Below are positions 25,276 to 33,200 of a stretch of 64,000 bases of DNA, piece after piece. Under the pieces are notes generated by a model. The model was not told where the DNA came from. It saw only the letters and a program-made list of their open reading frames with translations, and searched no databases. This DNA is from Candidatus Cryosericum septentrionale (GTDB taxonomy: Bacteria > Caldisericota > Caldisericia > Cryosericales > Cryosericaceae). How positions within the stretch are numbered: the stretch's first letter is position 1; each line of letters starts with the position of its first letter. The position numbers and the translations under genes are program-made. The stretch is from the NCBI RefSeq assembly GCF_003570995.1, contig NZ_QXIY01000002.1, positions 62,001 through 126,000 of the forward strand. Direction: 5' to 3'.

Positions 25276-25790
25276 CTGTCCTCCTTACCCCCCATCCCCG
25301 TCAGGCCCTCCTTACCCCCCATCCCCGTCAGCTGGGCATGCAGTACGTTGCACCTGGCCACAAGAAGCCCGGTCCGCGTGATGGTTGTCAGGAAACGCTC
25401 CTGTCCTGCAGTACCTCTCTTCAGGAGTATCCATGCGGCTTCTACATGCTTCTCGGCGGTCAGTGCGAGGACGTCGGCGAGAAGGCGGTCACTGGTATGC
25501 TGGTCCCGGGCAACGCGTCGGGTTGCGCTGTTCACCTGATCGAGCGCAGTCAGGTAGGTGCGGGCGAGGAGACGGTACTGTGGCATAGTCCCCTTGACTG
25601 AGCGCGCAAAGAGCAGTTCAGCGGTGACGTAGGCCGCCAGCTCGTGCGCAGCGTCCGAAGTCGTCTTATTGTGAGTCCTGTAGAGGTCCAGATCGGCGGT
25701 GAACGTCGATGCCGCACTGGCGACTGGTGCCAGGAGGGAACAACACAGCAAGCCCACGATCAGGCAGGAAATCAATCTTAGTTTTCTCAT
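25236..25790 (-). CDS. Secreted alpha-helical protein, unknown function
   Basis: This 184-residue protein has a signal peptide at 1-27 (LISCLIVGLLCCSLLAPVASA). The mature part is mainly helical (DAAHELAAYVTAELLFARSV, TALDQVNSATRRVARD). The C-terminus contains a nine-residue tandem repeat, LTGMGGKEG/LTGMGGKED, coded by a 27-bp DNA duplication. AGGTGATGTG precedes the ATG; a GTG at 25793 is an alternative. It overlaps the downstream membrane protein gene by 40 bases, so the end may have been altered by the duplication. Function is unknown. Confidence 0.65.
   Translation of the reverse strand: MRKLRLISCLIVGLLCCSLLAPVASAASTFTADLDLYRTHNKTTSDAAHELAAYVTAELLFARSVKGTMPQYRLLARTYLTALDQVNSATRRVARDQHTSDRLLADVLALTAEKHVEAAWILLKRGTAGQERFLTTITRTGLLVARCNVLHAQLTGMGGKEGLTGMGGKEDRCSASFRALLRLD
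25281..25334. repeat. 27-bp tandem duplication
   Basis: Two copies of a 27-base unit (starting CTCCTTACCCCCCATCCC) occur at 25281-25307 and 25308-25334. The unit includes the RBS of the membrane protein gene, so the duplication copied a Shine-Dalgarno sequence and lengthened the upstream protein by nine residues. Confidence 0.9.
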
Positions 25791-25865
25791 CACATCACCT
25801 ATTATTAGACGGCCGATGATCCGACATTGTTCAACGGACGGGCGCAGTCCTGCCCGGGCCGGAGG

Positions 25866-27260
25866 CTAGCTCTTATGACTCAGCTCCAGGAAGGCCTGCA
25901 GCGCTTCCTCGAATCGCGAATCTTCTAGTAGACTGTTCGCGTATCGCATCGTTATATGAGTGGGTTCGGCCGGTTGCGACGGTCGTTCGGAAGAAGTCAG
26001 CTCGGCGACGGATTCGGCTACGGATACTGGCTCCCGATTGGTGGTGGGGATCGGCTCAGGGACACTGGACACTGGGCTGGATTCTTTCGGCGCACGGGAC
26101 AGCGGAGCCGGCGCGGGTGTCGGCCGCAAGTCGCGTGCGATGAGCTGTGCCTGTTCCAGCATGCTCGCCATGTGGGCCATGACAGGTTGTGAGGGACCTG
26201 CCGGCTCTTCGCTCGTCAGGGACGCGACCGCGGGGGAGACCTGGGGAGGTGCTTCCGGCTCAGGAACCTGAGGTTGCTGTGGAATGCTCGGCAGGGTGAA
26301 CGTTTTCTCAAGCGAGGCAGCTTCCCTTTCCTCCCGCGGCGTCAGGGCTGTGATGTCGAGAGCATCCGCTTCCGTCGTTCCAATGAGGTTCTCCAGCTCC
26401 CGCACGGGCAGTACCCTGGCGAAGATGGAGTCGGGAAGGTCCTCGAGAGACTTGATGAAGTTGATATGGCGCAGCGTCTCCTCATCAAGGTTGGAGTAGC
26501 CTAGACCGGTAGCCCGATCGTTGAGTGGATCGACCTCGAGCAGGCGGCGGACGAAGAACTCTCCTTTCTGATGGTTACCGAGGTGGTCGTCATACGTCTT
26601 CCACAGCAGATAGAGTCTCTCAGGAAATGCTTCATAACTTGCCAGGCTGGTCTCAAGCAGGACGAGGGCCTCACGGATCTTGCCGCTGCGTCGCTGCAGA
26701 GAAGCAAACAGTGCCTTCAGCACAGGGTCGGTCGGGTTCTGCTCGACCAGTTGCTGCACGTCGGTCTCAGTCACGTCCGGGACGCGCAGCCTGAGGTTGC
26801 TGTATGCTGCGAGAAGCGGGTTCTGGAGCTGGGCGGCACAGATGGCCCTGCGGTTGCGGAGTCTGAGGTCGGTGAGGAAGGTGTTGTCAGAGGAGAGCGA
26901 GAGACACTTCAGGAACGCGAGTCTGGCTTCGTCGGTGCGCTGAAGGGCTAGCAGGATGCTCGCGTGGACCAGATGGCAGAGTGGACTCGCAGGATCGATG
27001 TTGAGCGCGTACCGGCTTTCGATGAGCGCTTCGCTGGGTTTGTTGCGAAGGTAGTACCCGAGTGCGATGGCCAGTTGGACGCGCAGGCTCTTGGAAGAGA
27101 CCGACAACGATGCTTCCAGGGCGGACTTGAGTGCATCCTGCGGCCGATCGGAGAGGATGTACAGATACGTCTTGCCGACGCTGACCAGGCCGTCGCGCGG
27201 GGTGCGCTCGGACATTGCCTCGTACAGATTCAGCTGTTCACCCAGGTTTTCCTGTGTCAT
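25866..27260 (-). CDS. TPR-repeat protein with a Pro-rich linker
   Basis: This 464-residue cytoplasmic protein has tetratricopeptide-like helical repeats through about residues 1-290 (for example KTYLYILSDRPQDALKSALE, ALGYYLRNKPSEALIESRYA). A Pro/Glu/Ser-rich disordered linker runs from about 325 to 430. A final short TPR-like helix pair reads ANSLLEDSRFEEALQAFLEL. No signal peptide is seen. It lies upstream of the secreted/membrane/sigma genes on the same strand and probably acts as a protein-protein scaffold. GAGAGGTGACGC precedes the ATG. Confidence 0.8.
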   Translation of the reverse strand: MTQENLGEQLNLYEAMSERTPRDGLVSVGKTYLYILSDRPQDALKSALEASLSVSSKSLRVQLAIALGYYLRNKPSEALIESRYALNIDPASPLCHLVHASILLALQRTDEARLAFLKCLSLSSDNTFLTDLRLRNRRAICAAQLQNPLLAAYSNLRLRVPDVTETDVQQLVEQNPTDPVLKALFASLQRRSGKIREALVLLETSLASYEAFPERLYLLWKTYDDHLGNHQKGEFFVRRLLEVDPLNDRATGLGYSNLDEETLRHINFIKSLEDLPDSIFARVLPVRELENLIGTTEADALDITALTPREEREAASLEKTFTLPSIPQQPQVPEPEAPPQVSPAVASLTSEEPAGPSQPVMAHMASMLEQAQLIARDLRPTPAPAPLSRAPKESSPVSSVPEPIPTTNREPVSVAESVAELTSSERPSQPAEPTHITMRYANSLLEDSRFEEALQAFLELSHKS

Positions 27261-27361
27261 TGCGTCACCTCTCCTCGCTTATTATTGCCCTCGGAGTTGT
27301 TTTGTCAAAGTATTGTGGAGCGGCCGCGTCCTGCAAAACGGCAGCACGTCGTCACTCCCGC

Positions 27362-29350
27362 CTAGCGCATGAGTGACACCAGGTTCCAGCCCCAGTTGAT
27401 CAGAGCGGCAAGGACGAGCGCCAGCACGACCTCTCCTGCACTGACGAGTGCCGCACGGCGATTGCCAAACTCGCGTCTCAGAGCCGCGATGGTGCTGACG
27501 CAGGGGACATAGAGCATGACGATCAGGGCGAAAATGTACATCTGCTGAGGTGTCATGACTGTCCCAAGGTGGGGGGTGTGCATCAGCGTGGCCAGCATGA
27601 TGAGTGCAAGTTCCTTGCGCAGGACGCCAAAGATGAGGACGACCAGCGCCACAGGAGGAAGCCCCAGGACACCCTCGGTGAAGGGTGCCGCCCATGTCGT
27701 GAGAGGAGTCAGCCACCCCAGCTTGTCGACGACGTAGAGGACGACGGAGCCACCTGCGATGATGGGGAACGCGAAGACCACGAAGTCCTTGAGCCTGAAC
27801 CAGGTCTGCTTGAACGTGATGCGCAGTGGCGGCCACTTCAGCTTGGGCATCTCCATGATGAGCCCGGGATTGGTACCCGGGATGAACCGGTTCAACACGC
27901 GTCCGACGATGAAGACGATGATGAGGCTGATGACGTACAACGACAGTGCGGGCCAAAAACCCATGAAGGCGCCCACAAGTCCCAGAATGACGACCGTACG
28001 TGCCGAGCACGGGATGAGCGTCGCAAGCACACCGGCGATGAAGCGATCCCGGTCGCGTTCCATGATGCGTGTCCCCAGGACTGCGGGTACGTTGCACCCA
28101 AACCCGAGGATGATGGGCATAAATGCTTTGCCATGCAGGCCCATGCGGTGCATGATGGCGTCGGTCAGAAATGCCATGCGTGCCAGGTATCCCGAGTTTT
28201 CCAGGAACGACAGGATAATGTAGAATGGAACGATATAGGGGAGGGCCACGGAGACGCCTGCCAGGATACCCTGCAAGACGCCGCCCCACAGGAAGTCCCG
28301 CAGCCACGGGACGATGGGGAGCGCCAGAAAGGCCTTTTGCAGAGAGCCGAAGAGAGCGTCCAGGACAGAGGAAAGCCGGCCCCCCAGGACGAAGATGAGA
28401 CCGAAAACGGCGAACATGACGGCGACCAGTGTCACCCATCCGAAAACGCGATGGAGCAGGAGCTTGTCGAGGCGATCACCCGGCGCGTCGTCGCGAGCTT
28501 CGGGTCGCCGTACTGATGCGGCGGCAATGCGGGCACAGGCACTGTACCGTTCCGCCGACATGATGCTGGCGCCCGATTCCCCGTGGATCTGTTCCAGGTC
28601 GTGCGCAAGCCTGGCTGCCATTGTCGTCACGGAATCACACGCCTCGCAGCGGCCCATGATCTCGGCGTCTCCCTCCAGCAGCTTGATGGCGAGGAAACGC
28701 GGAGCGTAATGGACCAGGCTGTCAGGCAGGGCGATCGTCTTGAGTTTCGTCTCCAGCGCTTGGATGGCACCCTCGACCTCTTTGCCATAGGCCACCGGCG
28801 CGACGGGGGGTCTGCCCGCCGTCGCCAGGCATGCGTCGACCAAAGCGTCCAGCCCCTTGCCTGCAGCTCCTGACGTGCGGACGACGGGTACACCCAGGAG
28901 CGAGGAAAGCTTCGACTCGTCAATGACCAGACCCTCTCTGACGGCGAGGTCGATGAGGTTGAGCGCCGTGACGAGCGGGGCGCCCAGTTCCCTGAGCTGA
29001 AGGGTGAAATACAGATTGCGTTCCAGCACCGTCGAGTCGACCACGTTGACGACGACGTCCGGCTGGGCCTCAGCGATGAACTCGCGGCTCACCACCTCTT
29101 CCTGTGAGTAGGTCGACAGGGAGTAGATGCCCGGCAGGTCGACGACCCGGATGTGCTTCCCCTTGTAGTCGAAGGAACCCTCTGCCAGCTCGACGGTCTT
29201 GCCTGGCCAGTTGCCGATGATTTGGTTCATGCCGGTCAGGGCGTTGAAGATGACGGACTTGCCGACGTTCGCATTGCCGGCCAGTGCAATGGTCAGGTCG
29301 AAACGCTCCCCGCGCACGATGCGCGGCGTGACCTCACAGCACTCCATCAT
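27362..29350 (-). CDS. feoB: Ferrous iron transporter FeoB
   Basis: This 662-residue GTPase-permease for Fe2+ has an N-terminal G domain with G1 GNANVGKS (25-32), G3 DLPG (71-74) and G4 NLID (131-134). A helical GDI-like spacer follows, then about eight transmembrane helices with the Feo gate motifs, including ILGFGCNVPAVLGTR and TLIPCSARTVVILGL (gate cysteine-containing). The start at 29350 overlaps the stop of the DtxR-FeoA gene (ATGA), so the two are translationally coupled. A longer ORF to 29407 overlaps that gene and is not used. It is the main ferrous uptake route in anoxic settings. Confidence 0.96.
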   Translation of the reverse strand: MMECCEVTPRIVRGERFDLTIALAGNANVGKSVIFNALTGMNQIIGNWPGKTVELAEGSFDYKGKHIRVVDLPGIYSLSTYSQEEVVSREFIAEAQPDVVVNVVDSTVLERNLYFTLQLRELGAPLVTALNLIDLAVREGLVIDESKLSSLLGVPVVRTSGAAGKGLDALVDACLATAGRPPVAPVAYGKEVEGAIQALETKLKTIALPDSLVHYAPRFLAIKLLEGDAEIMGRCEACDSVTTMAARLAHDLEQIHGESGASIMSAERYSACARIAAASVRRPEARDDAPGDRLDKLLLHRVFGWVTLVAVMFAVFGLIFVLGGRLSSVLDALFGSLQKAFLALPIVPWLRDFLWGGVLQGILAGVSVALPYIVPFYIILSFLENSGYLARMAFLTDAIMHRMGLHGKAFMPIILGFGCNVPAVLGTRIMERDRDRFIAGVLATLIPCSARTVVILGLVGAFMGFWPALSLYVISLIIVFIVGRVLNRFIPGTNPGLIMEMPKLKWPPLRITFKQTWFRLKDFVVFAFPIIAGGSVVLYVVDKLGWLTPLTTWAAPFTEGVLGLPPVALVVLIFGVLRKELALIMLATLMHTPHLGTVMTPQQMYIFALIVMLYVPCVSTIAALRREFGNRRAALVSAGEVVLALVLAALINWGWNLVSLMR

Positions 29351-29976
29351 CGGTCCTCCGGTGTGACGAGGATCTTCAGGGCAACGCCGCGCCCGAGGGC
29401 AATACACGCTCCGTGGGCTTCGACTTCAACAGGTCCTCCGGATTGACGGTTGCAGACCGTCACGGTCGAACCCTGCCCCAGCCCCATGTCTTCCAGGCGC
29501 CTCCGGACCACCTGGCCCCCGCGTATCCAGCGCACGCGGTAGGGTTTGCCCATGTCTGCCTGGTTCAGCGTGACCGCTCCGAGGTCGACCATACTGATCA
29601 CCATGGCCATACGCTTTTCGAGGTCCGCGGCGTCAGTGTCGGTCAGGACATGTTCCAGTTTGCATGCCTCTCTGTGGGCGGCGTCCTTCTGCAGCCCAAG
29701 CATGCACAGCATACGCTCGGCCAGCTGGTGCCGACGCACGATGCGCCTGCCGGTCGCCCGCCCCTTCTTCGTGAGACTGAACGAGGACCCCTCGGTCGTG
29801 ACATCGCTGGACATCACCAGGTCGAGCAGGAGGTCGGCGAGCCGCTTGCCGGCGAGGTCCTGTTCTGCCGCCAGGTCCGCGGCTGTCGAGGAGTGGTGCG
29901 CTTGCTCAAGACGACAAAGCGCCTCCAGGCATTCTTCGCGGTCTTCCGACGTGACTGATTCGTTTTCGTTGCTCAT
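29347..29976 (-). CDS. DtxR-type metalloregulator fused to a FeoA domain
   Basis: This 209-residue protein combines two modules. Residues 10-130 form a DtxR/MntR-like winged helix and metal-binding dimerisation domain (FSLTKKGRATGRRIVRRHQL, KLEHVLTDTDAADLEKRM). Residues 135-209 form a FeoA/SH3-like domain (LNQADMGKPYRVRWIRGG, RRLEDMGLGQGSTVTV, ALGRGVALKILV). It probably senses Fe2+ and represses feoB while the FeoA part may also contact FeoB. The start at 29976 has GAGGATCG; a longer ORF to 30021 is possible. It is coupled to feoB by a 4-base overlap. Confidence 0.9.
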   Translation of the reverse strand: MSNENESVTSEDREECLEALCRLEQAHHSSTAADLAAEQDLAGKRLADLLLDLVMSSDVTTEGSSFSLTKKGRATGRRIVRRHQLAERMLCMLGLQKDAAHREACKLEHVLTDTDAADLEKRMAMVISMVDLGAVTLNQADMGKPYRVRWIRGGQVVRRRLEDMGLGQGSTVTVCNRQSGGPVEVEAHGACIALGRGVALKILVTPEDR

Positions 29977-30070
29977 GTGACACGATCCTCTCTGACCGCT
30001 GCATGCGGTCTGCCGGGCCATGCCCGGTCGGTGATGCTGACCTTCCCTATCGGGTGGTCTGCCGGTGATG

Positions 30071-31627
30071 TTATCCGGCGTTCAATTCTTTAATCGTAGC
30101 GGCCAGAGCCATGATGAGCTCCGGCGTCCCCATCGACTCCTCGCCCATGACCTCGGCTGCCGCGTCTCCGGCAAGTCCATGGATGTATGCCCCCTGAGCC
30201 GTTGCCAGGTCAGGCGCCACTCCACGCGCAACCAGCGACAGGATGATACCCGCGAGAGCGTCACCCATACCGGGTTTGGCCATGCCGGGATTGCCAGTCG
30301 TATTGATGTACAGCGACCCGTCGGGCAGTACGGTGAGCGAGCGATGTCCCTTGAGATGCACGACAGCACTTGCCTGAGCAGCAAGTGTCTGCGCTGAACT
30401 TAGCGTTCCACCCTTCTCGACGTCCTCCGGTGTCAGGCCCACCAGACGGGCGAATTCGCCGGAGTGCGGGGTCAGGATCGTGGGAGCGTCGCGTTTCCAT
30501 AGGACGTCCAGATGACCCACGCAGGCGAACAATGCGTCGCCGTCCAGGATGAGCGTTTTCTTGAAGGCGGTGGCAAGAAGCAGGACGGCCTCCAGCGTCC
30601 GGGGGTCGCGCCCCACACCTGGACCTATCAGTGCCGCAGTCGTATCTTCCAGCAGTTCCAGGATGTGAGGAAGCGCCTCGACGGTAAGGACCTCGCCGGC
30701 GAACGCATGAACGATCGGCCCGTCGACCTTGACGCGGACGACGTCCGCGATGCTCTGAGGCACGATGAGGTGGACAGTGCCTGTCCCGGCGGTGAGCGCA
30801 GCCTCGGCGGCAAAGACGGGGGCGCCCGTGTAGTCGGGAGAGCCGGCGATGATAGCCACCTTGCCATAGGTGGCTTTGTGCATGGTCCGCATCCGTTCCG
30901 GGAACTCGGGGGGCTCGGTCAACTGAGCATGGATCGCACTCTGCTCTAGCAGGATGTCGGGATAGATGAGCTGTTCGACGTGGACTTCGCCTGCCGCTTC
31001 TGCACCCGCGCCCATGTACAGGCCCAGCTTTGGCAGGCCGAATGTGACGGTATCGCTGGCAAAGATGGGAGTCCCCAGCGCCATGCCGGTGTCGCAGTCG
31101 ATGCCGGATGGGATGTCTACCGCGACGACAGCGTGCGCCAGACTTGCGTTGACGATCTCGATGATGTCCTCGGCTATTCCTGAAACCGGATGGTCGAGGC
31201 CGATGCCAAACAGGGCGTCGATGACGATGGCGTCCTCGTCGATCGATTCCTCGATCTTGTCCAGGACCTCTTCGTCCGTGACGTTGATCAACGTGTCTTC
31301 GGGGGCGACTCGCTCCAGGAATGCGCGTTCCGTCTCTACATCGTCGCTGGGGTGTCCTTTGACGGGGACCGCGAATACCGTGACGGGGAAGCCCGCGAAC
31401 AGGAGGTCGCGCGCTGCGACGAAGCCGTCGCCTCCGTTGCCGCCCGTTCCACACAGAACGACGAAGTGCGGCCTCAGTCCCTCTTCTGCGTCCTCGTCCG
31501 CGATGTTCAATGCGGCGTCCGCGACAGCCTGGCCGGCGCGCTCCATAAGCACGATCGACGGCATGCCGTATTCGTTGAAGGTGTGTTTCTCGATACTGCG
31601 GATCTGACTACGAGTCGCCGCTCTCAT
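30071..31627 (-). CDS. nnrDE: Bifunctional NAD(P)HX epimerase/dehydratase
   Basis: This 518-residue fusion repairs hydrated NAD(P)H. The N-terminal YjeF_N epimerase domain (1-~215) has GTGGNGGDGFVAARDLLFAG and DIPSGIDCDTG. The C-terminal ADP-dependent dehydratase domain, of ribokinase fold (~230-515), has GPGVGRD, LTPHSGEFARL and GMGDALAGII with the catalytic Asp. The ATG at 31627 has GGGAG five bases upstream; an ATG at 31639 is an alternative. It overlaps the end of acpS by 20 bases, as in many genomes where acpS and nnr genes are paired. Confidence 0.95.
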   Translation of the reverse strand: MRAATRSQIRSIEKHTFNEYGMPSIVLMERAGQAVADAALNIADEDAEEGLRPHFVVLCGTGGNGGDGFVAARDLLFAGFPVTVFAVPVKGHPSDDVETERAFLERVAPEDTLINVTDEEVLDKIEESIDEDAIVIDALFGIGLDHPVSGIAEDIIEIVNASLAHAVVAVDIPSGIDCDTGMALGTPIFASDTVTFGLPKLGLYMGAGAEAAGEVHVEQLIYPDILLEQSAIHAQLTEPPEFPERMRTMHKATYGKVAIIAGSPDYTGAPVFAAEAALTAGTGTVHLIVPQSIADVVRVKVDGPIVHAFAGEVLTVEALPHILELLEDTTAALIGPGVGRDPRTLEAVLLLATAFKKTLILDGDALFACVGHLDVLWKRDAPTILTPHSGEFARLVGLTPEDVEKGGTLSSAQTLAAQASAVVHLKGHRSLTVLPDGSLYINTTGNPGMAKPGMGDALAGIILSLVARGVAPDLATAQGAYIHGLAGDAAAEVMGEESMGTPELIMALAATIKELNAG

Positions 31628-31988
31628 ACATGCTCCCATATTCTCCCTGGATCACCATGGCCACGGCGACTGCGTAGTCGCGTTCGTGGCTGATGCTGAG
31701 GGAACAGTTGAACCAGGGTGTCCCGCGGATGACGGCAATCGGCGCGCCCTCCGGTCCTGGAGCGATCTCGACCTCGCGCAGAGTCGGGAGGTCCCTTGAA
31801 GGCAGCAACTTGATGACGGCCTCCTTGGCGGCCCAGCGGCCTGCCAGACACTGCCAGCGGTCGGGGCGGTCACATGTCGAGAGTTCGGAGGCGGAGTAGA
31901 CGCGGTTCAGAAAGCGTTCTCCATACCGTTCCCCCAGAGTCCGGATACGCGCCACGGCCACTATGTCCACGCCGAGTTGTTTCATCAT
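31608..31988 (-). CDS. acpS: Holo-[acyl-carrier-protein] synthase
   Basis: This 126-residue AcpS transfers 4'-phosphopantetheine from CoA to ACP. The magnesium-binding motifs are GVDIVAVARI (residues 6-15) and AGRWAAKEAVIKLL, with the conserved W/F-AAKEA helix, and SISHERDYAVAVAM follows near the end. Length and pattern match the trimeric AcpS group. It is the first gene of a two-gene unit with nnrDE and diverges from the PfpI-like gene. Confidence 0.95.
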   Translation of the reverse strand: MMKQLGVDIVAVARIRTLGERYGERFLNRVYSASELSTCDRPDRWQCLAGRWAAKEAVIKLLPSRDLPTLREVEIAPGPEGAPIAVIRGTPWFNCSLSISHERDYAVAVAMVIQGEYGSMYESGDS

Positions 31989-32147
31989 TTCAGTATAGCA
32001 GCAAAGACGTGTACGGCGCGGTCTTCACCGTGAATCGACTCAGAAGGCCCACGCATGTGGGCTGACCGGCGTCGAATGTCCGCGTTTCATTTTGCCTCTA
32101 CTTGGCTAGAATATGGATAGAAGTCAAGCATGTCAAGGGAGGCCGAT

Positions 32148-32663
32148 ATGGCAAAGAAGGTTGCTGTTCTGCTGGACGAGATGGTGCACGAGCATGAATT
32201 CATTTATCCTTATTATCGTCTCAAGGAAGCCGGGTTCGAATCGGTCAGCGTTGCGACAGAAAAACGAGTCTACAAGGGCAAATTCGGCGTGCCCTTCACG
32301 CCGGACATGCTCATTGCGGACGTTACCCCGGGAGAGTTCGAGGGTGTGGTTGTGCCCGGTGGATATGCGCCGGACTTCCTTCGCCGGACGAGAGCTATGC
32401 TTTCGCTGGTTGGGGAGATGAACGACAAGGGCAAGCTGGTGGCGATGATCTGCCATGCCGGGTGGGTGGGCATCAGCGCAGGGATCGTCAAAGGGCGCAC
32501 GCTCACCAGCACCAGCGCTATCAGAGACGACATGTCGAACGCCGGGGCAATCTGGGTCGACCAATCGGTTGTCGTCGACGGCAACCTCGTCACGTCCCGC
32601 TCGCCGGCGGACTTGCCAGACTTCATGCGTGAAGTCCTGAGGGTGCTCTCCGTTCAGAGATAA
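32148..32663 (+). CDS. DJ-1/PfpI-family protein
   Basis: This 171-residue protein has the DJ-1/PfpI fold: VAVLLDEMVHEHEFIYPYY at the start, GVVVPGGYAPDFLRR, and the nucleophile elbow MICHAGWVGIS with the reactive Cys followed by His. The usual PfpI string is AICHGPW; the change to CHAGW is modest. Family members act as deglycases, proteases or chaperones, and the assignment within them is open. The chosen ATG at 32148 has AAGGGAGG at 32135-32142; an upstream start at 32130 lies before this RBS. Confidence 0.93.
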   Translation: MAKKVAVLLDEMVHEHEFIYPYYRLKEAGFESVSVATEKRVYKGKFGVPFTPDMLIADVTPGEFEGVVVPGGYAPDFLRRTRAMLSLVGEMNDKGKLVAMICHAGWVGISAGIVKGRTLTSTSAIRDDMSNAGAIWVDQSVVVDGNLVTSRSPADLPDFMREVLRVLSVQR

Positions 32664-32708
32664 CACGGTCTGGGTCAGAGTAGCAGCATGCACCGCCGGC
32701 CGGCGCGG

Positions 32709-32736
32709 TTGGCGGCCGACGGTTTCCATATACAAT
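32709..32736 (+). promoter_or_regulatory. Probable promoter of the XRE regulator
   Basis: TTGGCG at 32709-32714 and TACAAT at 32731-32736 are spaced by 16 bases, about 16 bases before the regulator start codon. This gives a very short leader. Confidence 0.45.
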
Positions 32737-32751
32737 GAATAGGGAGCAACC

Positions 32752-33087
32752 ATGGGGTTCAAAGAGAACGTCGAGGTACTGCTGTCAAGGAGCCACTGGA
32801 GCCAGCGCCAGTTGGCTGCCGCTGCCGGCATCTCCTCGGGGCGGGTCTCTCAGATCCTCTCCAACCCTACGTCGCCCACACTGGCTACAGTGACCAAGAT
32901 CGCCTCTGCATTTGGCCTCGACGTCGCAGACATGGTGCGCGACGAGACGCTTTCTGCTCCCGGCGATGAACTCGAGATGGCGCTGCGTCACCAGGGAGAC
33001 CTCAGCTCCCAGGACATCCAGGCAGTCCACGCATTCATCGCGTACATCCGCGAAGCACGTCCAAAGAGGAACAGGCGTGGCAAGTGA
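32752..33087 (+). CDS. XRE-family helix-turn-helix regulator
   Basis: This 111-residue protein has an N-terminal HTH_3 domain: QRQLAAAAGISSGRVSQIL with the recognition helix at about 28-38, then TLATVTKIASAFGLDVADMV. A short C-terminal helix (LSSQDIQAVHAFIAYIREA) may dimerise. AGGGAGCAACC precedes the ATG. Targets are unknown; autoregulation is common in this family. It lies upstream of pyrG with a 113-base gap. Confidence 0.9.
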   Translation: MGFKENVEVLLSRSHWSQRQLAAAAGISSGRVSQILSNPTSPTLATVTKIASAFGLDVADMVRDETLSAPGDELEMALRHQGDLSSQDIQAVHAFIAYIREARPKRNRRGK

Positions 33088-33200
33088 GACGGTCCTGACC
33101 CCGCGCTGGCTGAGGAGCCGGCTCGTTAATTGTCGCTTACGTACGGCGTGCCCATGACCATGGCGCGCAATTCCATACCCCAGTCAATCGCGGAGGCAGC

